DNA of 64,000 bases from PALSA-243 sp963743705. Lineage in GTDB: Bacteria; Acidobacteriota; Terriglobia; Bryobacterales; Bryobacteraceae. Position numbers and translations under genes: made by a program. Where the stretch lies: contig CAVUQS010000002.1 in assembly GCA_963743705.1 (NCBI GenBank), positions 124,001-188,000 of the forward strand. Direction: 5' to 3'. Numbering within the stretch: the first letter of the stretch is position 1; every line of letters begins with the position of its first letter. The notes under the pieces were generated by a model that had not been told where the DNA came from, ran no database searches, and saw only the letters and a program-made list of their open reading frames with translations. This document shows, in pieces, positions 54,587-63,225 of the stretch.

Positions 54587-57500
54587 ATGACTGAATGCGA
54601 GCAAATGACGGAGTCAAGAGAACCAGTGATCGTCCGTCGCGGGAGACACTTTGCCATCGGCCTGAGTGTGGTCACGGGCATCCTGGCGACTCTCGTTCTT
54701 CTGTGGTGGATGTTCGGATTTGCTTTGCCTATTAGCGTCGCGCCGGCCGCCGCGAAGATGATGCCGAATACGGCCATCGGTTTCATTCTTTCCGCACTTG
54801 CGCTGCGGTATCGGAGCATTTCGACAGCCGGGGTACCGCCACCGCGGTCTTGGCGCACCACAGTCTGCGCCGGGCTGGCAGCGTTGGTTGGATTGGTCAC
54901 GCTCGTGGAATACATCTCCGGTTCTGGTTTGGGCATCGACACCCTTATCTTGCGCAGCGGGCTAGTTGCGGCTAGCGGCGCCTATCCCGGCAGGATGTCG
55001 CCAGTCACGGCGCTTTGCTTTTGCCTGCTTGGCGCAGCGCTGCTGTTTCTTGACGCCCGAACGCGCGATGGCCAGTGGCCCGCTCAGCTCCTCGCCCTGA
55101 CAACCGTTTTGGTAGGAGGAACGGCGCTATACGGTTATTTATTCGGGCTCAGGGCTTTCTACCAGATCCGTAGCTACACCGCCATGACAATGGACGCCGC
55201 CTTGCTCTTCGTTGCGATGGGTTTGGGCACGCTATTGGCGCGGGCCGACCGCGGCTGGTTCGCGGTCATATTTACCGAACGCCTTGGTGGGATGCTCGCC
55301 CGGCAGCTGTTTCCGTGGATCGTATTGATGCCCGCCTTTCGCTGGCTTCTCTGGGAAGGAGAACTGGCGGGCTGGTACCGCGCTGCTTTCGGGGTCGCCG
55401 TTTTTGTCTCTTTTACTCAACTGATTCTCAGCTTCGTCGTCTGGCGGGGCGCGCAGTGGTTGAATGCCGAAGACGAGCGCCGCGAAAACGTCGAAGAGGC
55501 GCTCCGCACAAGCGAAACGCAGTTTCGGACGCTTGCCAATGCCATACCCCAGCTATGTTGGATGGCGAACGCCGACGGCGGGATCTTCTGGTACAACCAT
55601 CGCTGGTATGAGTACACCGGCATGACTCCCGAGCAAATGGAGGGATGGGGCTGGCAGTCAGTGCACGACCGCGAGATGCTCCCGAAGGTCATGGAGCGCT
55701 GGGAATGGTCGATCGCAACGGGTGAACCATTCGAGATGATCTATCCGCTCCGCGGCGCCGATGGCGTCTTTCGCTCCTTCCTGACACGTGTCATGCCGGT
55801 TTCGGGTCAGGACGGCAAGGTAGTACGTTGGTTCGGCACCAACACGGACGTAAGCGAACAGCAACGAGCCGAAGTGGATACGAGAAAGACGAAAGATTTG
55901 TTGGAGATGTTCGTTAAGTCTGCGCCCTTGGGCCTGGCCATGTTCGACCGCGAGATGCGTTATGTGCGTGTCAGCGACCAGTGGCTGGCGGATACGGGCA
56001 TTGGAAACCGGAACGTTCTCGGGAAGTCTCACTATGAGGTTTTCCCGGACTTGCCAGAGTATTGGAAGGAGGCCCACCGCCGCGGTCTGGCTGGAGACGC
56101 CCAAAAAGGGGAGGACGACTGGGTAGCCCTCGATGGCAGCGTACATTCGGTCCGGTGGCGCATGCAGCCCTGGGGAGACTCGGGTGTGCAAACTGGCGGC
56201 ATCATTGTCTCTGTCGAAGATATGACAGAGAGAAAGAAGACGGAACTGGAAGTACGGAAGTTCGTCTCGCTGGCAGACAACAGCATGGAGTTCATCGGCA
56301 TGTGCGATTTGAATTTCACGCCGTTCTACGTCAACAAGGCAGGCTTGCGCCTGCTGGGACTTGGAAGCTTGGAGGAGATCTCAAGAAAGGGTCTCAAGGA
56401 GGCTTTCTTCCCCGAAGATCAGCGCTTCATCATGGAGGATTTCCTCCCGCGCGTGCTCCGAGAGGGCCGCGCTGAAGTGGAAATCCGGTTCCGCCATTTC
56501 CAGACCGGTGAACCGCTCTGGATGATCTACAACGTCTTTTACATTAAGGACGCCGCCGGCAGGCCGATCGGCCTCGCCACTGTGAGCCGCGACATTACCA
56601 AGCGGAAGCAGACTGAGGAGGCGCTCCGTGTAGGGGAAAAGCGCCTAGCAGCCCTGATTGACAACGCGATGGACGCTATCGTCACGGTAGACGAGAAGCA
56701 GAACGTGGTTCTGTTCAACGCCGCGGCTGAAAAAATCTTCCGGTGCTCCGCATGGGAGGTTCTGGGAAAGCCGCTCGACGGCTTTCTGCCCGAGCGCTTC
56801 CAGGACACACATCGCCGCCAGATACAATTGTTCGCGGCTACCGGCGCAACTGCACGTTCGATGCAGTCCCCAGGGACACTCTACGGACAGCGCGCGGATG
56901 GCGAGGAGTTTCCACTGGAAGCAACCATTTCGCAAGTGAACGTGGGTGGACAGAAACTCTGCACCGTGATTTTGCGAGATATCACGCAGAGGAAACAGGC
57001 CGAAGAATTGGCCAGGCTCTATGCCCAGACCCAAGAGATGGACCGGCTCAAGACTGAGTTCTTTGCCAATGTCAGCCATGAGTTTCGCACTCCTCTGACT
57101 TTGCTGTTGAGCCCAATTGAAGAACTGCTGAGAACCTCTGGGGATCCTATCTTGGCGCGGCGTTCGGACCTGGAACTGATGCGCCGCAATAGCCTTCGGT
57201 TGTTGAGGATGGTGGACACTCTCTTGGATCTGTCCCGGATCGAGGCGGGCCGCCTTGAGGGGGAATATGAACCTACGGACCTCGCGGCGCTGACTTTAGA
57301 TTATGCCAGCGTTTTCCGCGCGATCATCGGGAACGCCGGCTTGTATTTTGACGTGAACGCCGAAGCTTTAGGCGAACCGGTGTATGTGGACCCGGCGATG
57401 TGGGAAAAGATCGTGCTCAACCTTCTTTCCAACGCCTTCAAGTTCACACTCACCGGCGGAATCACGGTACGGCTCAAGAGAAACGGCCGCTTCGCTGAAC

Positions 57501-59404
57501 TGACTGTCGCGGATACCGGAGTCGGCATCCCCGAAGCTGAGCTTCCCCGAATTTTCGAGCGCTTTCACCGGGTCGAAGGTTCGCGGGGGAGAACCTTCGA
57601 GGGGACAGGCATCGGATTGGCGTTGGTCCAGGAATTGGTAAAGTTGTGTGGCGGATCGATCGCGGTACGCAGCGAGTTGAACAAAGGAAGCGTTTTTACC
57701 GTTTCAATTCCGTTTGGAACGGCCCATTTGCCTGGCGCCCCAAGCTCACTCGAGATCTCGAACATACCCGTCGAGCACCCGGCTCCCCTTGAACAGGCGC
57801 AATCGCCGCAAATTGACAGCCTGCCGCCGGGAGCCTCTTCGCAGCCGGCCATTGGGATCCATCTAGGTCCTCTATCCCGGCCAAGGCGCATCGTCCGAAT
57901 CGTTCTTGCCGATGACAATGCGGACATGCGCGCCTACATCGCGCGTTTGTTGGCCCCAACCTATGAGGTCGAAGCTGTTGGCGATGGTCAAGAAGCGATG
58001 GCCGCAGTCATTAGACAGTCGCCGGACCTGGTATTGAGTGATGTGATGATGCCGATCATGAATGGCATGCAATTACTGGAGGCACTCAGGAGGAACCCGG
58101 CCACGGCGACCATCCCGGTCATCCTGTTGTCGGCCCGCGCCGAGGATGAGTCACTTCTTGAGGGTCTGGACACGGGAGCGGACGACTATGTGATTAAGCC
58201 GTTTAGCGCCGCGCAACTGCTGGCGCGAGTCAGGTCGCATGTCAGGCTGGCACGCCTGCGTGAAGAAGCCAAATCAATCGTAACCCAAAGCGAAGCGCGC
58301 CTTCGTCAGGTACTGGAAGTAGCCCCGGAGGCGATCTTGGAGATCGACGCGCAAGGGCAGATCTTGCTCATCAACGAGGCCGCCGAGCAGATGTTCGGTT
58401 ACAGCCGTGATGAATTCCTGGGCCTTAACGTCGATACTCTCGTTCCCGACGCTCAGCGCGGTAACCACGCTCAACTTCGACTTGGCTATGCGCTGAAGCC
58501 TAAGAGGCGGCCCATGGGCAGCGGACTTCACCTACACGCGCAAAGAAGAGACGGTTCTCTCTTCCCTGTGGAGATTAGCCTGAGCCCCAACCACTCTGAG
58601 TCCCCCATGACCGTCATCACACTAGTTCGGGATATCACGGAACGCCGGAAAGCGGAGGCGCAGCTCGAGGTAAATCGCGCACAATTAGCATCGTCCGCCC
58701 GGCTGGCGTCCCTGGGCGTGATGGCGGGGGGTATCGCTCACGAAATCAATAATCCTCTCGCGATTATTCATGCGTCTGCGGACGATCTTGTCCGCAGGGC
58801 TGAACAGGGTGTGGTGCCGGCGGATATTGTTGTGCAGAATTCCGAACGAATCCAGCAAACGGCCAAGCGTATCACCAAGATCATCAGGAGCATGCGGCTC
58901 CTCGCTCGCGAGGGCTCCCAGGACCAGTTTCGTCCGACGCTGGTTTCCAGGATTGTGGAAGAGGCTCTGGAGGTATGCACAGAGCGGTTCAAAGTTCATT
59001 CCGTGGAGCTGCGCCTCCCGGCCATCGATCCGGCATTGTGTATTTCGTGCCGCGAAGGCCAGATCGCGCAAGTGCTGGTGAACCTGCTTCAGAACGCATC
59101 GGACGCGGTTATGGAAAATTCGCGAGAGAGGTGGATTCGTCTGGATGTGCGGGTACACGATGGCACAGTTGTGTTTTCCGTTATTGACAGCGGAGCAGGT
59201 GTTCCGCAGGACCTGAAGACCAGGATTATGGAGCCGTTCTTCACTACCAAGGAGGTGGGTAAGGGTATGGGATTAGGACTCAGCCTCTCACGCACGATCG
59301 TAGAGGAACACGGTGGCAAGCTCGAGCTCACGGAGGAGAACGGCTGCACTTGTTTCTCTTTCCGTCTTCCCTTGTCGCCAGAAACAGAGACCGCATGCAA
59401 TTGA
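54587..59404 (+). CDS. Hybrid sensor histidine kinase with two kinase modules, five PAS domains and an internal receiver
   Basis: A 1605-residue membrane sensor. An N-terminal region with several hydrophobic helices (about 24-290) is followed by PAS domains at about 312-430, 439-560, 560-680 and 686-810. First kinase: phospho-acceptor His831 (NVSHEFRTP) and an ATPase domain to about 1043 (DTGVGIPE, GTGIGLALVQELV). A receiver follows (about 1102-1220, phospho-acceptor Asp1152 in LSDVMMPIMNG), then a fifth PAS (1238-1360) and a second kinase with His1385 (GGIAHEINNPLA) and ATPase motifs DSGAGVPQ and GMGLGLSLSRTI. The two kinases are of different types, so the protein may relay within one chain. 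It overlaps the REC-PilZ gene by 10 bp. Confidence 0.9.
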   Translation: MTECEQMTESREPVIVRRGRHFAIGLSVVTGILATLVLLWWMFGFALPISVAPAAAKMMPNTAIGFILSALALRYRSISTAGVPPPRSWRTTVCAGLAALVGLVTLVEYISGSGLGIDTLILRSGLVAASGAYPGRMSPVTALCFCLLGAALLFLDARTRDGQWPAQLLALTTVLVGGTALYGYLFGLRAFYQIRSYTAMTMDAALLFVAMGLGTLLARADRGWFAVIFTERLGGMLARQLFPWIVLMPAFRWLLWEGELAGWYRAAFGVAVFVSFTQLILSFVVWRGAQWLNAEDERRENVEEALRTSETQFRTLANAIPQLCWMANADGGIFWYNHRWYEYTGMTPEQMEGWGWQSVHDREMLPKVMERWEWSIATGEPFEMIYPLRGADGVFRSFLTRVMPVSGQDGKVVRWFGTNTDVSEQQRAEVDTRKTKDLLEMFVKSAPLGLAMFDREMRYVRVSDQWLADTGIGNRNVLGKSHYEVFPDLPEYWKEAHRRGLAGDAQKGEDDWVALDGSVHSVRWRMQPWGDSGVQTGGIIVSVEDMTERKKTELEVRKFVSLADNSMEFIGMCDLNFTPFYVNKAGLRLLGLGSLEEISRKGLKEAFFPEDQRFIMEDFLPRVLREGRAEVEIRFRHFQTGEPLWMIYNVFYIKDAAGRPIGLATVSRDITKRKQTEEALRVGEKRLAALIDNAMDAIVTVDEKQNVVLFNAAAEKIFRCSAWEVLGKPLDGFLPERFQDTHRRQIQLFAATGATARSMQSPGTLYGQRADGEEFPLEATISQVNVGGQKLCTVILRDITQRKQAEELARLYAQTQEMDRLKTEFFANVSHEFRTPLTLLLSPIEELLRTSGDPILARRSDLELMRRNSLRLLRMVDTLLDLSRIEAGRLEGEYEPTDLAALTLDYASVFRAIIGNAGLYFDVNAEALGEPVYVDPAMWEKIVLNLLSNAFKFTLTGGITVRLKRNGRFAELTVADTGVGIPEAELPRIFERFHRVEGSRGRTFEGTGIGLALVQELVKLCGGSIAVRSELNKGSVFTVSIPFGTAHLPGAPSSLEISNIPVEHPAPLEQAQSPQIDSLPPGASSQPAIGIHLGPLSRPRRIVRIVLADDNADMRAYIARLLAPTYEVEAVGDGQEAMAAVIRQSPDLVLSDVMMPIMNGMQLLEALRRNPATATIPVILLSARAEDESLLEGLDTGADDYVIKPFSAAQLLARVRSHVRLARLREEAKSIVTQSEARLRQVLEVAPEAILEIDAQGQILLINEAAEQMFGYSRDEFLGLNVDTLVPDAQRGNHAQLRLGYALKPKRRPMGSGLHLHAQRRDGSLFPVEISLSPNHSESPMTVITLVRDITERRKAEAQLEVNRAQLASSARLASLGVMAGGIAHEINNPLAIIHASADDLVRRAEQGVVPADIVVQNSERIQQTAKRITKIIRSMRLLAREGSQDQFRPTLVSRIVEEALEVCTERFKVHSVELRLPAIDPALCISCREGQIAQVLVNLLQNASDAVMENSRERWIRLDVRVHDGTVVFSVIDSGAGVPQDLKTRIMEPFFTTKEVGKGMGLGLSLSRTIVEEHGGKLELTEENGCTCFSFRLPLSPETETACN

Positions 59405-60123
59405 AAGACGCAGCAATTCTCGTTGTAGACGATGAACCCTTACTACTGAAACTCGTCGCTGACTGGTTCGAGAGTGCCGCTGGCCGAGTGTTCGTCGCCC
59501 GAAATGGAGTGGAGGCATTGCAGGTGGCGGCCGGAAACAAGATTGACCTGATTATTACGGATGTCCGCATGCCGGTGATGAATGGTATTGACCTGCTCAA
59601 AGAAGTCAAGACAAAACAGCCGCACGCATCCCGCGTAATCTTAGTCACTGGCTTTGCCGATGTGGAAGCGCGCGAAGCCTATGATCTGGGCGCTGAAGCG
59701 ATTTTGGAGAAGCCATTCGGGCTCGACGACCTGACCCATGCAGCGCAACGGGTTTTGGCGGAACGAGAGCAACTGTGGCAGACCCCTCTCGATCTGGCTG
59801 CTTATCCTACCCTGGCCGGCGGTTTTGCCAGTTTGGATCTGGCCCTGAAGGAACATCGGATTACGTTCGGCCGTGGCGGCTTCTGTGTCGAATCCAAACA
59901 GCCCCTGGTGGAGGGTCCGGTAAATATCAAGCTCGATTTCAAAGCGGATAACTTTTTCTTGGCTGGCCAGGGCATCATTCGCTGGCTGGCGCCGGTCGCC
60001 AATCAGGTGGGCGTCGAGCTCACCTATGTCGCTAAAGAGGCTCGTGAACGGGTGATCGAGCTAACCGAACGGTCGCCTGCCTTTTTGCCAAATGCCCCTC
60101 AGATATTACCTCAGGGCAGTTAG
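59395..60123 (+). CDS. Response regulator with PilZ domain
   Basis: A 242-residue protein starting at the ATG at 59395, which overlaps the end of the sensor-kinase gene. Residues 1-125 are a receiver with Asp56 (LIITDVRMPVMNG), the acidic pair in VVDDEP and the conserved lysine in LEKPFG. Residues about 165-225 resemble PilZ, a cyclic-di-GMP-binding fold (GRGGFCVESKQPLVEGPVNI), though the classic RxxxR is not obvious. It is the likely cognate partner of the kinase and could link phosphorylation to c-di-GMP-controlled behaviour. Confidence 0.8.
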   Translation: MQLKDAAILVVDDEPLLLKLVADWFESAAGRVFVARNGVEALQVAAGNKIDLIITDVRMPVMNGIDLLKEVKTKQPHASRVILVTGFADVEAREAYDLGAEAILEKPFGLDDLTHAAQRVLAEREQLWQTPLDLAAYPTLAGGFASLDLALKEHRITFGRGGFCVESKQPLVEGPVNIKLDFKADNFFLAGQGIIRWLAPVANQVGVELTYVAKEARERVIELTERSPAFLPNAPQILPQGS

Positions 60124-60248
60124 CAGCCGATGCACCGGAGCGGCGGTCAGCGTAGTATCATCGGAGCGTTTAAAGCGAAGGGTTCGCGCAGAGCGATCCG
60201 AGTTTGCTACGCGCTCCGGAACAACCAGAAAAAGAATTCAAGTCCGCC

Positions 60249-60731
60249 ATGAACCCACGTCATTTCCTTCAACCCGAGCTGCTTCGTTTGATCAAGGAGC
60301 GCAACCTTGAGTTCGGCGTGATCGTGCGCCGCCTAACGAATCCGCAACTGGCGTTCACATTGGCGCGCAGCCGCACCATCGTTTTCCAATCCGTGCAGCC
60401 AGGAAGCCTCCCGATCGAGTCGCCACTCGAAGCCGTCAAAGTATTTCCCGATGGACGCGAGGAGCCAGTCCGGAACCTGAACGTCGCAGGCCTCACGCTC
60501 GGCGATTTCCGCAACATCCTTGCGGTCTCGGAGCCCTCCACTGTCTACACCGCGCCGGTGCGGATTTGCGGCGCGCGTGCCCTTCTCGCCGGTCGGACTC
60601 GTGCAGCCCGCAGGCCCGATTATCGTATCGGCCTCCGTGCCTTCCATGCTGTTTGAGGATATCGATCTGGAGCGTCCGGCTGGGATATTCCGCAATTGCC
60701 GTTCAGCACGCACCCGTTTTTCGATAAGTAG
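60249..60731 (+). pseudogene. C-terminal remnant of a TldD/PmbA-type metalloprotease, two frameshifts
   Basis: Starting at MNPRHFLQPELLRLIKERNL, the sequence matches the last part of acidobacterial TldD/PmbA-like proteases (FGVIVRRLTNPQLAF, SEPSTVYTAPV, FAARVPFSPVGLVQPAG, SVPSMLFEDIDLERPAG). The frame changes near 60563 and again near 60690. Only with both changes does the end read IPQLPFSTHPFFDK and stop at 60731. The N-terminal part, with the metal site, is missing from the preceding region. This is the tail of a destroyed gene. Confidence 0.7.
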
Positions 60732-60810
60732 GCGTGGGTCCTGTCCTTTGTGCAACACGGCGGCGCAGCACAGTCTTGTTTAGTTCGTTGAAGGGCATTA
60801 CGATGAAGCA

Positions 60811-60951
60811 ATGAAGATCGCGCGAGTGATGTTGGTGACGAACGGTGCGACTCTGCTCTGTTACGGACCCTTGTCGCTGTTTTTCGTTCCCGTGTACTCA
60901 GTGGCGCAGGTGGCGTCGGGGCAGCAGGACAGCTCAACGACGAATCCATGA
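60811..60951 (+). CDS. Short possible membrane peptide, 46 residues
   Basis: An ATG at 60811 opens a 46-codon frame (MKIARVMLVTNGATLLCYGP, with one hydrophobic helix at about 15-34). Its stop overlaps the start of the DUF1801 gene (ATGA), the pattern of translational coupling. The ribosome site is weak, and nothing else supports expression, so it may be a leader reading frame or chance. Confidence 0.35.
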   Translation: MKIARVMLVTNGATLLCYGPLSLFFVPVYSVAQVASGQQDSSTTNP

Positions 60952-61460
60952 AACCACCACCGAACGTCAAGACGCCAGCGCAATACATCGCCTCACTCCC
61001 CGCCGATCGTGCGAAGACGATCACGACGGTTCGCGCATTCGTGAACAAACACATTCCGCGCGACTACGATGAGTGCCTCGTCTGGGGCACGATTGGCTGG
61101 ACGATCCCCCTGTCTCGATATCCAGACACTTACAACAAGCAGCCGATCTGCTACGTCGCGCTCTCGTCGCAGAAGAACTACTGCTCGCTCTACCTGATGG
61201 GCGCGTTTTGGAGTCCGAGTCAGCTCGAACAGCTGAAGGCGGCGTTCAAGGCGGCGGGGAAGAAGCTCGACATGGGGAAGTGTTGCGTTCATTTCGAGTC
61301 GCCGGACGATTTGCCGCTCGAAGCGATTGGCAAGCTGATCTCGGCGATTTCGAGTGAGAAGTGGATCGAGATGTACGAACAATCACGCTTGATGAACAAG
61401 ACGGGGCAGGCGCAGATCGCGAAGCAAGGCGCCGTGCCGAGCGGCCGCGCCCGCCGGTGA
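60948..61460 (+). CDS. DUF1801 (YdhG-like) protein
   Basis: A 170-residue protein of the DUF1801 family (TPAQYIASLPADRAKTITTV, YDECLVWGTIGWTIPLSRYP, CYVALSSQKNYCSLYLMG, GKCCVHFESPDDLPLEAIGK). Members are small cytoplasmic proteins without a known biochemical activity, found widely in soil bacteria. Its start overlaps the stop of the preceding 46-codon frame. Confidence 0.85.
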   Translation: MKPPPNVKTPAQYIASLPADRAKTITTVRAFVNKHIPRDYDECLVWGTIGWTIPLSRYPDTYNKQPICYVALSSQKNYCSLYLMGAFWSPSQLEQLKAAFKAAGKKLDMGKCCVHFESPDDLPLEAIGKLISAISSEKWIEMYEQSRLMNKTGQAQIAKQGAVPSGRARR

Positions 61461-61540
61461 GAGGTCCAGCACCGCCATCAATTACCTCGTGGTCGATATC
61501 CTTGTCCAGTTGATAAAGTGATCGATTGGAGATGCGACTC

Positions 61541-61837
61541 ATGGATCGACGACTCATCTCAGTTAGCATGTGCACATTGATCGCCACTGCGGCGGCAATG
61601 GCTCAAGCCTCTAACCACGACTCCACCATCGCTGAGCTGCAGAGGCAACTGGGCGAGATGCGCTCGCACATGGCCAAAACGCAGAATCGACATGCACAGC
61701 TGCAAACGGAAGTAGAGGCGGTTTTCTGGAAGGAGCCAAGCTTGTGGGTGGCGAACAGAGAATTAAGGAGGCATCATTATGAGCGGCATGCGACAAGAGA
61801 CAGACAGCCTAGGCGTGGTGGACGTACCCTCGGATAA
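61541..61837 (+). CDS. Short exported coiled-coil protein, possibly a truncated gene
   Basis: A frame with a signal peptide (MDRRLISVSMCTLIATAAAM, cleavage after AQA) and a short coiled coil (STIAELQRQLGEMRSHMAKT). The coiled coil resembles the start of outer-membrane porins of the OprP or DUF3138 type. The last third, after about residue 65, runs over the ribosome site and start of fumC and has no protein-like pattern. I read it as the broken N-terminus of a lost porin gene, but a genuine small protein cannot be excluded. Confidence 0.35.
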   Translation: MDRRLISVSMCTLIATAAAMAQASNHDSTIAELQRQLGEMRSHMAKTQNRHAQLQTEVEAVFWKEPSLWVANRELRRHHYERHATRDRQPRRGGRTLG

Positions 61838-63179
61838 GCTTTGGGGTGCGCAGACTCAGCGTTCGCTCGAGCATTTCAGCATCGGTACGGACTTGATGCC
61901 GCGTGAAATGGTCACGTCCTATGCCATCTTGAAAAAAGCCGCGGCGGCGGCCAATCATGACGGCAAGCGGCTGGGCGATCAGCAGTTCAAACTGATCACT
62001 CAAACCTGTGACGAGATCCTCCGCGGCCAGCACCACGACATGTTCCCGCTGCACGTGTGGATGACGGGAAGCGGCACTCAGTTCAACATGAACGTAAACG
62101 AGGTCATATCCAACCGATGCTGCCAGCTCGCCGGCACGCCGCTGGGAAGTAAAACGCCGGTTCATCCCAACGATCACGTCAATATGGCCCAGTCATCGAA
62201 TGATTCGTTTCCATCGGCGATGTACATCGCGGCGGCGGTCAATGTGAAGCAACGGCTGATTCCGGCGGTGACAGCGTTGCGTGATGCCATCAATGCGAAG
62301 GCGGAGACGTGGAAGGACATCGTCAAGATCGGCCGCACGCACATGCAGGATGCAACACCTCTCACGCTCGGTCAGGAATGGTCCGGCTATGTGGGGGCCC
62401 TGACGGATGATCTGGAGCGAATAGAGGCCGCGCTTCCAGGGGTTTATCGGCTTGCGCTCGGCGGCACGGCCGTAGGAACAGGAATTAACTCGGCGCCCGG
62501 TTTTGCCGAGGCGGTAGCGGCGCAGATAGCCAAGCTCACCGGCTTGCCGTTTGTGACGGCGCCCAACAAATTTGCCGTCCAGGGCGCTCACGACGCACTG
62601 GTGCACCTCTCCGGAACCCTGCGAACGCTGGCCGTCTCTCTCTACAAGATTGCCAATGACATCCGCCTGATGTCTTGCGGACCGCGTGCGGGATTTGCCG
62701 AATTGGAGATTCCGGAAAATGAGCCCGGGTCTTCGATCATGCCGGGCAAGGTCAACCCGACCCAATGCGAAGCGCTCACCATGATCGCCGCGCAGGTCAT
62801 GGCAGATGACGTTGCCGTGGGATTTGGCGGAGCCGGCGGGTATCTGGAAATGAACGTGTACAAGCCGCTCATGATCTTCAACATCACCCACTCCATCACC
62901 ATATTGACCGATGGTTGCACGAATTTCCGCAAGTTCCTGGTGGAAGGAACGAAGCCCAATTTGAAGAAGATCCACGAGTATGTAGAACGTTCTCTGATGC
63001 TGGTCACAGCGCTTTCCCCGGTGATCGGCTATGACAAAGCATCCAAGATCGCCCATTACGCGCTGGATAATGATCTTACGCTCAAAGCCGCTGCCTTGAA
63101 GCTGGGTTTTGTCACTGAGGCGGAATTCGATCGGATTGTCGATCCAAATAAGATGGTCAAACCTTACGTGGCCGCCTGA
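61779..63179 (+). CDS. fumC: Fumarate hydratase class II
   Basis: A 466-residue fumarase of the class II (iron-free) type, hydrating fumarate to malate in the TCA cycle. It has the fumarate-lyase signature GSSIMPGKVNP (317-327), the active-site stretches TGSGTQFNMNVNEVI, HPNDHVNMAQSSNDSFPSAM and KIGRTHMQDATPLTLGQEW, and the normal length. An AAGGAGG ribosome site precedes the ATG. Confidence 0.95.
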   Translation: MSGMRQETDSLGVVDVPSDKLWGAQTQRSLEHFSIGTDLMPREMVTSYAILKKAAAAANHDGKRLGDQQFKLITQTCDEILRGQHHDMFPLHVWMTGSGTQFNMNVNEVISNRCCQLAGTPLGSKTPVHPNDHVNMAQSSNDSFPSAMYIAAAVNVKQRLIPAVTALRDAINAKAETWKDIVKIGRTHMQDATPLTLGQEWSGYVGALTDDLERIEAALPGVYRLALGGTAVGTGINSAPGFAEAVAAQIAKLTGLPFVTAPNKFAVQGAHDALVHLSGTLRTLAVSLYKIANDIRLMSCGPRAGFAELEIPENEPGSSIMPGKVNPTQCEALTMIAAQVMADDVAVGFGGAGGYLEMNVYKPLMIFNITHSITILTDGCTNFRKFLVEGTKPNLKKIHEYVERSLMLVTALSPVIGYDKASKIAHYALDNDLTLKAAALKLGFVTEAEFDRIVDPNKMVKPYVAA

Positions 63180-63225
63180 TGATTTTCGACCTGCGGACGG
63201 CGTCGCAGTGTAGCCGCTCACAATT

